This document shows, piece by piece, positions 1-8,213 of a DNA stretch of 64,000 nt. The position numbers were made by a program, and so were the translations under genes. Source of the stretch: Alphaproteobacteria bacterium (lineage in GTDB: Bacteria > Pseudomonadota > Alphaproteobacteria > Rhodospirillales > Rhodospirillaceae). Where the stretch lies: contig WLXB01000002.1 of assembly GCA_012103295.1 (NCBI GenBank), forward strand, positions 1 through 64,000, given 5' to 3'. Each line of letters begins with the position of its first letter. Position 1 is the first letter of the stretch. A model generated the notes under the pieces. It was not told the origin of the DNA, ran no database searches, and saw only the letters and a program-made list of their open reading frames with translations.

Positions 1-2
1 CT

Positions 3-136
3 GGGCTGCCGGACCATGCGCATTCAGATAAGTATATCCCGCTTCAAGCCTCTTAGACAGCGCAACCGCACTCGACGACCATACTGTTGAAATTCGGACC
101 AACATTCCTGTCCCTATTCTGCCGCGGTTTCTGCCT
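3..136 (+). other. Out-of-frame upstream coding remnant of the first solute-binding protein
   Basis: This stretch has no start codon of its own but reads as protein similar to the paralogue at 1207-2727. From about position 56 the frame of the downstream gene continues upstream of its GTG and reads LDDHTVEI, matching DALTVDI in the paralogue, up to LHMVEPESW against LPMVDPAQW. Before about position 53 the plausible coding frame shifts by one: it starts at position 3 with GLPDHAH and ends QAS before a stop at 54-56. One extra T in the T run near 52-54 would fuse the two. The true N terminus, about 160 residues further up, lies outside the window. Confidence 0.5.
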
Positions 137-1168
137 GTGCTGCACATGGTTGAACCCGAGAGTTGGGAATCTCTGGGCCGCGACGCTTTCGCCCTTCATC
201 CCGTCGGGACCGGCCCATTTAAAGCCGAGTCCTTTGAAGCCGCGCGCATCACACTAAGCGCCCATACCGAGTCATGGCGTCCGCCGCAGTTAGACCGTCT
301 CGAAATTTTGGCCGTGCCAGACGCAACGGCACGGGTTCAAGGCCTGATGTCTGGCTCTGTGGATGTTGCCTTGGCACTGGGCCCCGATGATCGAGAAACT
401 ATCGAGCAAACCGATGGGACGTTCCTCGGGTGGCGGAGCGAGATGGTGCGCACGATTTCGTTCGTACTCACCGAAGGACCCAGCCCACTTGATGATGTCC
501 GAGTACGGCAAGCCTTAAACCTGGCTATAGACCGCAAAGGCATCATTGATGGATTACTCGGTGGCCTAACGGTGCCTGCCAGCCAAGGGGCAACGCCGGC
601 CGCCGAGGGTTACAATCCATACCTAGAACCTTTTCGCTACGATCCTGATCGAGCACGCACCCTTCTCGCGGACGCCGGGTATGAGAACGGCTTATCTTTC
701 ACAGCAGAGGCAGTCATTGGCGCCAATGGGTCGGACAGCGCGATGTACCAACAAGTGGCCCGCGCGCTTAGCGAAGTCGGCGTAGAACTCATCATCACAC
801 CAGTCACCATTGCTCATCTCTTCGATCATTTCGAACGTGGTGGTTGGCACGGTAAAGCGTTTGGCATGGTCTATACGATGGAGCCGATCATCGATGTCAT
901 TCGAACTCTTCGAAACAATTCTTGCGACCGGCCGGCACCCTGGTATTGCGACGTAGAGGCTACGTCGATGATTCAAGATGCGTTAACCGAGCAAGACACG
1001 GTGAAACGTATCGCGTTGAAACAGAATTTGATGGCCCGTTATCGCGATAACGCAGCCGCGATATTTCTATGGCCTGAGTTGCGTTTTGCGGGGCTCGCGC
1101 CTGGCGTGAGCGGATATGACGACGTGCATGGCTTCATTAGCTACGATACCCTGAACGTGACCCCATAG
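137..1168 (+). CDS. ABC transporter substrate-binding protein, family 5 (5' truncated or frameshifted)
   Basis: C-terminal two thirds of a periplasmic peptide/nickel/opine-type solute-binding protein (SBP_bac_5 family), which captures an oligopeptide-like ligand for an ABC importer. It is collinear with the 506-residue paralogue immediately downstream: both carry VGTGPF, DVRVRQALNLAID or its equivalent, and a conserved pair of cysteines in CDRPAPWYC (about residue 262 here). The GTG at 137 is only the first available start. Similarity to the paralogue continues upstream of it, so this is not the biological start. There is no signal peptide in this fragment. It may be a pseudogene, or a gene split by a 1-base sequence error. 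No permease or ATPase gene is visible in the window, and one may lie to the left. Confidence 0.8.
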   Translation: MLHMVEPESWESLGRDAFALHPVGTGPFKAESFEAARITLSAHTESWRPPQLDRLEILAVPDATARVQGLMSGSVDVALALGPDDRETIEQTDGTFLGWRSEMVRTISFVLTEGPSPLDDVRVRQALNLAIDRKGIIDGLLGGLTVPASQGATPAAEGYNPYLEPFRYDPDRARTLLADAGYENGLSFTAEAVIGANGSDSAMYQQVARALSEVGVELIITPVTIAHLFDHFERGGWHGKAFGMVYTMEPIIDVIRTLRNNSCDRPAPWYCDVEATSMIQDALTEQDTVKRIALKQNLMARYRDNAAAIFLWPELRFAGLAPGVSGYDDVHGFISYDTLNVTP

Positions 1169-1206
1169 AGCGCAATGACGCTCAAAAACATATGAAGGAC
1201 TAAATC

Positions 1207-2727
1207 TTGCGGCGCCGTCTTGCTCGTTTCATCTCCACCACTGTGATGGCTGCGCTCTTTCTCGCACCTTCTTTTACTGTACTGGCCGAAACGGTCATGC
1301 GTATGGGTATGTCCAGCCTTCCGCTGTCATTGGGTAACCCGTTCCGTTCCGGTGCAACACCAACAATCTATTTCACACCCGCGCTTTTTGATGGTCTGAC
1401 ACGAATTGATAACGATGGGATGTTGCAGCCCTGGCTTGCCGTTTCGTGGGACGCGACCGACCAAAATACCTGGCGGGTGAAACTTCGAGACGGTGTCACA
1501 TTTTCTAACGGTGTCCCGTTGACTGCCGAGGCGGCTGCCTTTGCCGTTAATTACCTCGCCAGCGAAGAGTCCCTGCCGGAAAGCTTGCGCCGTGAGCTTC
1601 CTAGTTTCGAGGGAGCCGTTGCCGTTGATGCGTTGACAGTAGACATCACAACCCGCGATCCAGACCCGCTTCTGATGCGTTCATTGACTATTCTTCCGAT
1701 GGTCGATCCGGCCCAGTGGACTCGTCTTGGACGCGAAGGCTTTGCCCGCGAACCGGTTGGAACTGGGCCTTTTCGTATTGAAAGTTGGGGCCCGGCTGAG
1801 GCTAAGATGGCGGCAGTGTTGACATCCTGGCGCCCACCGATCGTCGGCCGGCTTGAAATACTAGCTATTCCCGACAAGACCGCGCGCATACAGGCTCTGC
1901 AATCGAACAGAATTGATGTCGCTATCGAATTTGGGCCCGAAGATGGGGCGACCATGAAAGCAGCCGGCCTCAAAACTCAAAACTGGATCGCAGCAGAAAC
2001 ATCGGGGCTTTCCTTTATTCTTCACGAACGCCCGAACTCGCCGCTTCAGGATATTCGGGTGCGAGAGGCCCTCAACCTCGCGATCAATCGCGACGCGTTG
2101 GGAGAAATTTTATTAGAAGGCGCCACCGTGCCGGCCAATCAGCCGGTGCCGCGTGTCGCCTTTGGTTTCAACCCCGACCTGCTGCCAATTGCCCACGACC
2201 CTGACCGCGCCCGGGCTTTGCTCAAATACGCAGGTTACGAAAACGGGTTCTCTTTTGTTGCTTACACAGTCAGTGGAATCGGTGTTGGCGCTTCAGTGCT
2301 GCAAGTCGTCGCCAATGAATTCGCGGCCATCGGCGTGACCATGGAATTACGGTCTCTGCCCATCCAACAATTTTTGCGGTATCTAGGCCAAGGGACATGG
2401 CCAGACGACGTCGACGCCTTTTCCATGAATTGGCCGGTTTGGCCATCGTTGGACAGCCTCCGTGCATTGCGTTTGCATTCCTGTTTGCGACGGGATCCCT
2501 GGTACTGCGACGAAGCTATTACACCGAAAATTCGCTCCGCGATTACGGAGTGGGAAGAAGACAAAGCCATATCTATGCGCCGCAACATTATGGCTTGGTA
2601 TCGGGATCAGTATCCCGCCGTCTACATGTTTGAGACAGCTCAGTTCGCTGGTATGCGGGCCAACGTCACTGGCTTCACAATGGTGAACAACATCATTGCT
2701 TTCGAGACATTGGGCTTCGCGGACTAG
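1207..2727 (+). CDS. ABC transporter substrate-binding protein, family 5
   Basis: Full-length (506 aa) periplasmic solute-binding protein of the SBP_bac_5/DppA/OppA family. A cleavable signal peptide covers about residues 1-27 and ends near VLAET. The body follows the family pattern: an early FDGLTRI segment, LRDGVTFSNG, VGTGPFRIE, then IRVREALNLAINRD. A cysteine pair in CLRRDPWYC at about 425-434 is shared with the upstream paralogue and suggests a disulphide in this subgroup. The start is TTG, supported by a GAAGGA-like ribosome site 7-8 bases upstream, about 40 bases after the upstream gene. Two adjacent paralogues suggest tandem duplication with different ligand preference (inference). 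The ligand cannot be read from the sequence. Confidence 0.9.
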   Translation: MRRRLARFISTTVMAALFLAPSFTVLAETVMRMGMSSLPLSLGNPFRSGATPTIYFTPALFDGLTRIDNDGMLQPWLAVSWDATDQNTWRVKLRDGVTFSNGVPLTAEAAAFAVNYLASEESLPESLRRELPSFEGAVAVDALTVDITTRDPDPLLMRSLTILPMVDPAQWTRLGREGFAREPVGTGPFRIESWGPAEAKMAAVLTSWRPPIVGRLEILAIPDKTARIQALQSNRIDVAIEFGPEDGATMKAAGLKTQNWIAAETSGLSFILHERPNSPLQDIRVREALNLAINRDALGEILLEGATVPANQPVPRVAFGFNPDLLPIAHDPDRARALLKYAGYENGFSFVAYTVSGIGVGASVLQVVANEFAAIGVTMELRSLPIQQFLRYLGQGTWPDDVDAFSMNWPVWPSLDSLRALRLHSCLRRDPWYCDEAITPKIRSAITEWEEDKAISMRRNIMAWYRDQYPAVYMFETAQFAGMRANVTGFTMVNNIIAFETLGFAD

Positions 2728-2789
2728 GGGTTCTGTTAATAAAATTAAACTGGCAGGGTGTGATCAAGCCCCTAGAGTAAATTCACCAT

Positions 2790-2813
2790 AGGTTCGCTAA
2801 TCATCAAGAACCT
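2790..2813. repeat. Short inverted repeat between binding-protein and nitrilase genes
   Basis: AGGTTC at 2790-2795 is repeated inverted as GAACCT at 2808-2813 with a 12-base spacer, 48 bases before the likely GTG of the nitrilase-type gene. It could be an operator half-site pair or a weak RNA hairpin. There is no T tract, so it is a poor terminator. Six-base arms can occur by chance. Confidence 0.25.
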
Positions 2814-2860
2814 CCGATGAAATTTCACACCGTTTCTAACAGTTGGACTGGAACATTACG

Positions 2861-4030
2861 GTGCCAAAGAAAACCAAGCATACGGAGAACCGCCAACTCC
2901 GAACTCCTGTGAGCAGACGAGGAATACTGGGCGGCGGTCTAGCCGCATCGGCAATCGCTCTGACAGCCGATGGTCCAGCAAAAGCTGCGGCGCCTGGATC
3001 GGATCAAGTGTCCGTTCGAGAAAATGGCTCGTACGACACCGTCCCGCTGGCAAAAAACTCTGTGGATTACGCCTGCGTACAACACCCTGTTCTACCCGTT
3101 GATCCGGCCAACCCGCGTCCGGGCATCGCCGCCAATATGAAACGTATGGTGACGTTGATTGACGAGCATGCCCATTGGGCAGGACCTGCCGATCTGTTGT
3201 CGTTTCACGAGTTTCCTATTGCGGGGTACGCCGGCTGGACACGAAAGGAAATGCTATCCGTCGCTATCGAAATTCCCGGTGAAGAAACGGAAATTTTAGC
3301 GGCGAAAGCGCGCGAATATGGAATTTGGTTGACCTTCGGCTGCTACGCCCGCGACCAAAACTGGCCCGACCACGTTCTTATGCTGGGTGTGCTTATGAAT
3401 CCCAAAGGCGAGATCGTCGCTCAGCATTGGAAGGCGCGCGGCGGCCACGGACGCAACCCCGCATTCGAGCTCATAACAACAACGGTTTATGACGTGCTGC
3501 CGCGCTACGTCGAAATGTATGGCTGGGACGAAGTGATCCCAGTTGCAAGAACTGAGGTCGGGAACATTTGCATTACTGGGGTTCAAAACGATCCTCTTCT
3601 GTATGCCAGCATGGCGCTTAAGGGATGTGAGCTTTGTATCCGACAAGCCACGGGTTCAAACCCAACGGACGATGCAGTGATGACCTCACGGTACAACGGA
3701 TACTTCACATCGATTGTTTCCAACTCAATAAGTCAGGGTAATCGCTATTTTGCAGACGCAGCGGGCGGTTACGGGGTCACCCAAATTATTGGACCAGACG
3801 GCAAAGCGTTGGCCAAAGCTTGGGGGCCCCACGAAGAGGTCGTGCGAGCAAAAATTCCATTGGCCAGCTACCGCGAACGCCGCACTTTGCCAGACTGGCA
3901 AATGGAGATGTATCGCCCGGTCTTTGACGCCTACCGTGCCCGGTTTGCGCCCGGTGAATATTTAGACGGCTTACCCGACACTATGAAGGACGCGGCAAAA
4001 CGGTTTTACCCGGGCGGGCGTTGGGGCTAG
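2861..4030 (+). CDS. Tat-exported carbon-nitrogen hydrolase (nitrilase/amidase superfamily)
   Basis: Member of the nitrilase superfamily, which hydrolyses non-peptide C-N bonds (amides, nitriles, carbamoyl groups). The Glu-Lys-Cys triad is visible at expected spacing: Glu in SFHEFP (about 117), Lys in HWKARGGHG (about 191), Cys in GNICITG (about 237). The segment after the Cys (ALKGCELCIRQATG) resembles aliphatic amidases (MKGAELIVRCQG). The N terminus carries a twin-arginine type signal, SRRGILGGG, then a hydrophobic stretch ending near AKAAAPG, so export of the folded enzyme is likely, which is unusual for this family. I prefer GTG 2861 to the TTG at 2843; both keep the Tat motif. It follows two solute-binding protein genes on the same strand, suggesting a role in processing an amide-bearing ligand (inference). 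The substrate is unknown. Confidence 0.85.
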   Translation: MPKKTKHTENRQLRTPVSRRGILGGGLAASAIALTADGPAKAAAPGSDQVSVRENGSYDTVPLAKNSVDYACVQHPVLPVDPANPRPGIAANMKRMVTLIDEHAHWAGPADLLSFHEFPIAGYAGWTRKEMLSVAIEIPGEETEILAAKAREYGIWLTFGCYARDQNWPDHVLMLGVLMNPKGEIVAQHWKARGGHGRNPAFELITTTVYDVLPRYVEMYGWDEVIPVARTEVGNICITGVQNDPLLYASMALKGCELCIRQATGSNPTDDAVMTSRYNGYFTSIVSNSISQGNRYFADAAGGYGVTQIIGPDGKALAKAWGPHEEVVRAKIPLASYRERRTLPDWQMEMYRPVFDAYRARFAPGEYLDGLPDTMKDAAKRFYPGGRWG

Positions 4031-4653
4031 CCCTTGGACGTATAAGCCACGCACGGACAACCCATTTCGTCGACCAGTCCAAGATCGACGAGTTCGCCAA
4101 GAACAGAGACAAAATGTTGCGACGTGCCTGGGCGATCGTAGAGTTCTAGCCAATTCTGTTCACAAAACGCGATGATCGCCGGACCTCCAAGTTCAACATC
4201 CCACAGAATGCCAAGCAGAGATGCCAAATCTTCTTCCCGTTCTTTGGTGGCATCATCGACACAACAAGCCTCATTGGCCTCTTTCTTTCGTCCGGTTTCG
4301 GGTCCCGCCCCCAATCCGAAGTCAGGCAAAACTCGGCGGGCAGGCGGTGCAATCTGCCAGTGCGCAAATTCATGGAGCAGCACAGCGGTCTCCGTCTGAC
4401 TCGCAACAGCGGCGCCGTTCCAACTGAACCCCTCTGATGGACTCGAGTCACTGAGGGGGATACCAAGCCGTACGCCGAGCCGCACAGCATCGCCGTGGCT
4501 GGCATACAGATCGGTTTGGAGGCCGGACGCCAAGTCTTTAGTTTCCGAAATGCGGCGAAAAACCAAGTGTGCCGATGGGTGCGCTACTAACGCTTGGTCC
4601 AAAGCCTGTAGCGCACAATCAAGTTCAAACTGGTCAAGTGATGACAACATCAT
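4027..4653 (-). CDS. HExxH protein resembling elongation factor P hydroxylase (EpmC-like)
   Basis: A 208-aa cytoplasmic protein without a signal peptide. It contains HEFAHW at 94-99 followed by RRVLPDFG at about 106-113. This spacing and the HE.AHW...RR..DFG pattern recall EpmC (YfcM), the enzyme that hydroxylates modified lysine on EF-P in gammaproteobacteria, and also fit a generic HExxH metal-binding helix. A later acidic EREED helix could carry a third ligand. No efp, epmA or epmB gene is nearby, and the protein is somewhat longer than EpmC. The assignment is therefore a similarity, not a demonstrated function. It is convergent with the nitrilase gene, overlapping its stop by 4 bases. Confidence 0.6.
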   Translation of the reverse strand: MMLSSLDQFELDCALQALDQALVAHPSAHLVFRRISETKDLASGLQTDLYASHGDAVRLGVRLGIPLSDSSPSEGFSWNGAAVASQTETAVLLHEFAHWQIAPPARRVLPDFGLGAGPETGRKKEANEACCVDDATKEREEDLASLLGILWDVELGGPAIIAFCEQNWLELYDRPGTSQHFVSVLGELVDLGLVDEMGCPCVAYTSKG

Positions 4654-4725
4654 GATGGCGAAGTCTTACCTTGGCCCAGCCTGACGGTCTAGGATAAGGG
4701 CACATCAACATGGAGAACCAATGCC

Positions 4726-5178
4726 ATGACAACTTTGCGCGACGGCATGCCTCTCATCGCATCAAATGAGGGCGAATGGCAGGGTACCTATTCCTTTATT
4801 TCTCCGACGGGTTGGATCAACGATAGATACGACTTTCGAATCGTTCTTAGTATTTTTGATGACCCGGCTTTGTCTTACCGACAGGAGAGCTTTTACACGT
4901 GGTCAGATGGGCGCACAGAAGATCGGGTTTTTGACGCGGGGTATGATGCCGTCACGAACCAAATGGTATGGGATGATGGGCGAATCGCTGGACGATTGTG
5001 GGAAGTTGACGAAACCAGTTTCCATTTGCGGTTTGGCTTCACTGCAATGCCAGATGTCCAGTGCTTCGAAACGGTACAGATGTTTGACAATGGAGCCAAA
5101 CGCGGTCGGACATGGCTTTGGTATCGTGGCGGCGATCTTTACCAATACGTGTTGATTGACGAACACCGGACCGCCTGA
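4726..5178 (+). CDS. DUF3598-like calycin protein
   Basis: A 150-aa soluble protein without signal or membrane segments. It opens with NEGEWQGTYSF and continues with alternating beta-like segments rich in W, Y and F (WSDGRTEDR, WDDGRIAGRLWEVDE, TWLWYRGGDLYQYVLIDE). This pattern resembles the DUF3598/lipocalin-like fold, a small beta barrel that may bind a hydrophobic ligand. No catalytic motif is evident. The ATG at 4726 follows AACCAATGCC with only a weak ribosome site (GGAGAACC about 10 bases upstream). It is transcribed divergently from the HExxH gene, sharing a 72-base gap. Function is unknown. Confidence 0.7.
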   Translation: MTTLRDGMPLIASNEGEWQGTYSFISPTGWINDRYDFRIVLSIFDDPALSYRQESFYTWSDGRTEDRVFDAGYDAVTNQMVWDDGRIAGRLWEVDETSFHLRFGFTAMPDVQCFETVQMFDNGAKRGRTWLWYRGGDLYQYVLIDEHRTA

Positions 5179-5197
5179 ACAAGTTCGATCTATTAGA

Positions 5198-6004
5198 TTA
5201 CGGTAACATCTCAATTTGCTCAGGGTGCGAGACGTCGACGAGGGGGCCGTTAAAGTCTTTCACCCACCCCCGCACTCTTACTTGTTGATCTGCTAGGGAT
5301 AGCGGATCGAGACCTACTTCTTTGAATAGAGGCCAGGCCGAGCGATCAATCGAAATGGTAAAGTCTGTCCGATAGTCTTCGCCAAAGTTGAGATATATCC
5401 GGCTGCGCACCTGAGCAACATCAGACACCGTGCCTTCAATCAATTGGAATGAGCCATAGTCTTTGGCAAGCAGCGAGGGGTCAGCGGATCGAACGGCGTA
5501 GTATTTGAGTGACCATATCCCCACACGAGATTTGCGGGCCTCCCGCTCAGCTACAAGTAAGGCGTTGGCAAGACGACGGTTGTCAGAAAACGTGTAGACA
5601 CGAGCCAATCCCAGTCCAATCATTTTGCGCTGGAGCCAGGCCCCGTCCGTGCGCACAAGATGCGCCAGTACCCGGCGGTAGCGATCTTGACCATTGCCAT
5701 CGGTGTGCAAATTAACATCCTGACCCGCCGTCAAGTCTTCCAGCGCGATCTTGGCTTCTGACGCCAGTGGCCATGACGGAAAGTTGCGCCGCCCGAGCGG
5801 TAGCTTGGGCGCCTGGATTCCGGTAAGCCGAACCTCACGCCCGTCATCAAGAACGAGCGTATCGCCATCGATAACGCTAGAAACGGTCCGACTCTCGATA
5901 GCCTCTAGAGCGAGCGGAGATGCCAACTGAAGGCTCTTCTCGTCTGCCGCTAGAGCGCTCGAGAAGAAAACAGATATGACAAGGTTGAGGAACACACGGG
6001 CCAT
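5198..6004 (-). CDS. Secreted thermonuclease family protein (SNase domain)
   Basis: A 268-aa protein with a signal peptide at about 1-20 (ending SSALAA) and a staphylococcal-nuclease OB-fold domain. The SNase pattern is present: VIDGDTLVLDDGREVRLTGIQAP at about 44-66 (Asp and Arg equivalents of the metal site), SEAKIALEDL, and DRYRRVLAHL with the second active-site Arg. It should degrade nucleic acid outside the cytoplasm, or act as a structural SNase-like module. I place the start at ATG 6004, directly before the hydrophobic signal sequence. A longer reading to 6286 would run into the divergent protease gene and has no signal at its start. A C-terminal extension of about 100 residues is of unknown role. 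Confidence 0.85.
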   Translation of the reverse strand: MARVFLNLVISVFFSSALAADEKSLQLASPLALEAIESRTVSSVIDGDTLVLDDGREVRLTGIQAPKLPLGRRNFPSWPLASEAKIALEDLTAGQDVNLHTDGNGQDRYRRVLAHLVRTDGAWLQRKMIGLGLARVYTFSDNRRLANALLVAEREARKSRVGIWSLKYYAVRSADPSLLAKDYGSFQLIEGTVSDVAQVRSRIYLNFGEDYRTDFTISIDRSAWPLFKEVGLDPLSLADQQVRVRGWVKDFNGPLVDVSHPEQIEMLP

Positions 6005-6055
6005 ATGGAACGTTATACTACGATCGTCGGTTTTTGAGGCTAAAGGTAATTGCGG

Positions 6056-7468
6056 ATGAGTGACAATATTGAAACCGGCAGGTCGCTGAACCGCCGCGCA
6101 CTTATGACCGGCGGAGCAGCCCTGGCAGGCATAGGGTGCCTGAGTGGGTGCAGCACCAATCCCGCAACCGGACAAGATAGTGTCACCGGTTTCTATTCTC
6201 TCAATGATGACATCAAGTTGGGACAAGCCGAGTACCCCAACCTCATTCGAGCATTTGGCGGGGCCTATGACAGCATACCATTGCAAAGCTACGTCGCCCG
6301 CATTGGCCGCGATCTAGCCAGTCGATCTGAACTCCCAGAATTACCGTGGGAATTTACTGTTCTCAATACCCCGATCGTAAACGCCCTCGCCCTCCCTGGT
6401 GGAAAAATTGCCATCACCCGTGGACTTCTTGCCGTTGCCAGCAATGAAGCCGAGGTGGCGGGTGTATTGGCCCATGAAATCGGTCACGTCACCGCGCGCC
6501 ATACAGCTCAGCGCCAGACGCGCGGCTTGCTCGCAAACCTTGGCCTAGCGGTGTTGGGCGTAGCGACCCAGAACTCACAGTTAATGCAACTCGGCCAGAC
6601 CGTCGCGGCCGGCTACCTTCAGGGCTTTTCCCGAAGCCAAGAGCTGCAATCGGACACCCTAGGTGTGCGCTACCTAAGCAAAGCGTCTTACGACCCCGAG
6701 GCGATGGCTACGTTTTTGGCCTCCTTGCGCGAGCACAGCCAACTTGAAGCTCGCTTACAAGGGCTGCCCCCGGGGGTTGTCGATCAACGCAACATGATGG
6801 CGTCGCACCCAAGAACCATCGATCGTGTTCGCCAGGCACAAGCCGCCGCGGAAACAAATTCTGTCGATACAACTGCGCGTACTGAACGCGACGCCTATTT
6901 GAACGCGATTAATGGAATGGTGTTTTCAGACGACCCTGATCAAGGCTATGTCAGAGGCAGGGATTTTCTACACGCCGGGTTAAAACTCGGGTTCCAGGTG
7001 CCGCCCGGTTTCGTATTGCGCAATGGCACAAGCCAGGTGACGGCTGAAGATCGTAACGGGGCGGTGATTACCTTCGATGCCGCCAAAGCGCAACGCAGCC
7101 GAACGCTGGCCCAATACGTTCAGGATGAATGGACGCAGGGCGTGAATTTGTCAGACGTACAAAGCTTAAGCATCAACGGTCTCTCGACCGCTACCGGACG
7201 GGCACGCCTAAACACCCAGAAAGGCACCGCTGACTTGCGTGTCGTTGCCTACCAGTGGGATGGCACCCAACTGTTCCGCCTGATGTTTCTGTCACCGGCC
7301 CGTAGCGCTTCAACTTATGCCGATGGCATCCGCCGCACGGTAAATAGTTTCCGCCGGTTGAGTGATGCGGAAGCCAAGGAACTGAAGCCATTACGCCTCA
7401 TCACGGTTCAAGCTGATGGAACTGATTCCATATCGACTTGTCACAGACAATGCCTTATGGCGCCTTGA
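6056..7468 (+). CDS. M48 family metalloprotease lipoprotein (BepA-like), C terminus frameshifted
   Basis: A periplasmic zinc protease of the M48 (BepA/YfgC-like) group, which helps outer-membrane protein quality control. The N terminus has an Arg pair, a hydrophobic run and the lipobox CLSGC, so it is a lipoprotein. HEIGH lies at about 140-144 with the third zinc ligand in SQELQSD at about 200. The start at ATG 6056 is preceded by AAAGG; the in-frame TTG at 6050 lacks support. As read, the protein ends ISTCHRQCLMAP at 7468. A conserved-looking tail (WFRMLNDLQPGQPV...) continues in another frame to 7554 (see the separate entry). With one extra T near 7437 the protein would be about 498 aa. Confidence 0.9.
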   Translation: MSDNIETGRSLNRRALMTGGAALAGIGCLSGCSTNPATGQDSVTGFYSLNDDIKLGQAEYPNLIRAFGGAYDSIPLQSYVARIGRDLASRSELPELPWEFTVLNTPIVNALALPGGKIAITRGLLAVASNEAEVAGVLAHEIGHVTARHTAQRQTRGLLANLGLAVLGVATQNSQLMQLGQTVAAGYLQGFSRSQELQSDTLGVRYLSKASYDPEAMATFLASLREHSQLEARLQGLPPGVVDQRNMMASHPRTIDRVRQAQAAAETNSVDTTARTERDAYLNAINGMVFSDDPDQGYVRGRDFLHAGLKLGFQVPPGFVLRNGTSQVTAEDRNGAVITFDAAKAQRSRTLAQYVQDEWTQGVNLSDVQSLSINGLSTATGRARLNTQKGTADLRVVAYQWDGTQLFRLMFLSPARSASTYADGIRRTVNSFRRLSDAEAKELKPLRLITVQADGTDSISTCHRQCLMAP

Positions 7469-7554
7469 ACGACGATTGGTTTCGCATGCTTAATGATCTT
7501 CAACCGGGCCAACCCGTACCCGTTGGCCGATCAATCAAAGTGATTACATCCTAG
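7438..7554 (+). other. Out-of-frame C-terminal segment of the M48 protease
   Basis: Reading from 7438 in the frame shifted by -1 gives LSQTMPYGALNDDW, then FRMLNDLQPGQPVPVG and IKVITS before TAG at 7552-7554. Related M48 proteins end with a LysM-like tail of the form FR.LNGL.PGQ.L.PGQ.VK, so this is the natural C terminus displaced by a 1-base change. The junction ACTTGTCA would be restored by ACTTTGTCA. It could be a real recent mutation or a homopolymer sequencing error. Confidence 0.65.
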
Positions 7555-7565
7555 ACACTATCCAG

Positions 7566-7600
7566 AAAAGAAAACGCCCCAGACAATTGTCCAGGGCGTT
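7566..7600 (-). terminator. Rho-independent terminator downstream of carD
   Basis: On the minus strand, AACGCCC (7600-7594) and GGGCGTT (7579-7573) form a 7-bp stem. The T-rich tract TTTTCTTTTC (7574-7565) follows directly. It lies 25 bases beyond the carD stop. The hairpin is also convergent with the protease transcript on the other strand, which has only a short T-rich tail after it. Confidence 0.75.
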
Positions 7601-7624
7601 CAATTCTTGTGCGAACGGCGCGTC

Positions 7625-8176
7625 TTAAGCTGCGCTGAGAAGCTTCTCTAGCTTTGCGGTTGCCGTCTCTGGCTTAATTTTCTCAACCGCCGCCATCTCG
7701 TGAGCGAGACGCTCCAGCGCTTGCTCATAAATTTGGCGTTCCGAATACGATTGCTCAGGTTGGCTATCACCCCGATGCAGATCACGTACAACTTCAGCAA
7801 TGGAAACAGGGTCGCCAGAATTGATCTTGGCTTCGTATTCCTGTGCGCGACGACTCCACATTGCCCGTTTGACCCTGGCGCGACCCTTAAGGGTTGTCAG
7901 CGCTTGATCCATGACCTTGCGGGTGGACAGTTTACGCAAGCCTGAATTGTCGACCTTGTCGACTGGGACGCGCAAAGTCATGCGGTCCCGTTCGAAACTC
8001 ACCACAAACAATTCAATTTCTTGTCCGCCGATAACCTGCTTTTCAATGTCGGTGACTTTTCCGACACCGTGCGCCGGGTAAACGACAAAATCTCCGGTTG
8101 AAAATACCATTCCTTTGCGTACGTCCTTTTCGCGGGGTTTCTTTGTTTTTGTTTCTGCACTGGTCTTTTTCGGCAT
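7625..8176 (-). CDS. CarD family transcriptional regulator
   Basis: A 183-aa CarD/CdnL-type protein. These bind the RNA polymerase beta subunit through an N-terminal RNAP-interacting domain and stabilise open complexes, often at rRNA and stress promoters. The diagnostic segment FSTGDFVVYPAHGVGKV sits at about 25-41, followed by FVVSFERDRMTLRVPVDK. The C-terminal helical half (RRAQEYEAKINSGDP, VVRDLHRG, SERQIYEQALERLA) is the DNA-contacting CarD C domain. A basic N-terminal tail of about 20 residues precedes the domain. The leader upstream carries a marked branched structure (8214-8279), and a clear terminator follows the gene. Confidence 0.95.
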   Translation of the reverse strand: MPKKTSAETKTKKPREKDVRKGMVFSTGDFVVYPAHGVGKVTDIEKQVIGGQEIELFVVSFERDRMTLRVPVDKVDNSGLRKLSTRKVMDQALTTLKGRARVKRAMWSRRAQEYEAKINSGDPVSIAEVVRDLHRGDSQPEQSYSERQIYEQALERLAHEMAAVEKIKPETATAKLEKLLSAA

Positions 8177-8213
8177 TATTTGGCTCTCTTATTCCAGTTA
8201 GCGCCCATATCGC

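Noticed and set aside
6005..6286. N-terminal extension of the nuclease
   Set aside because: Runs over the divergent M48 gene; the signal peptide begins at ATG 6004.
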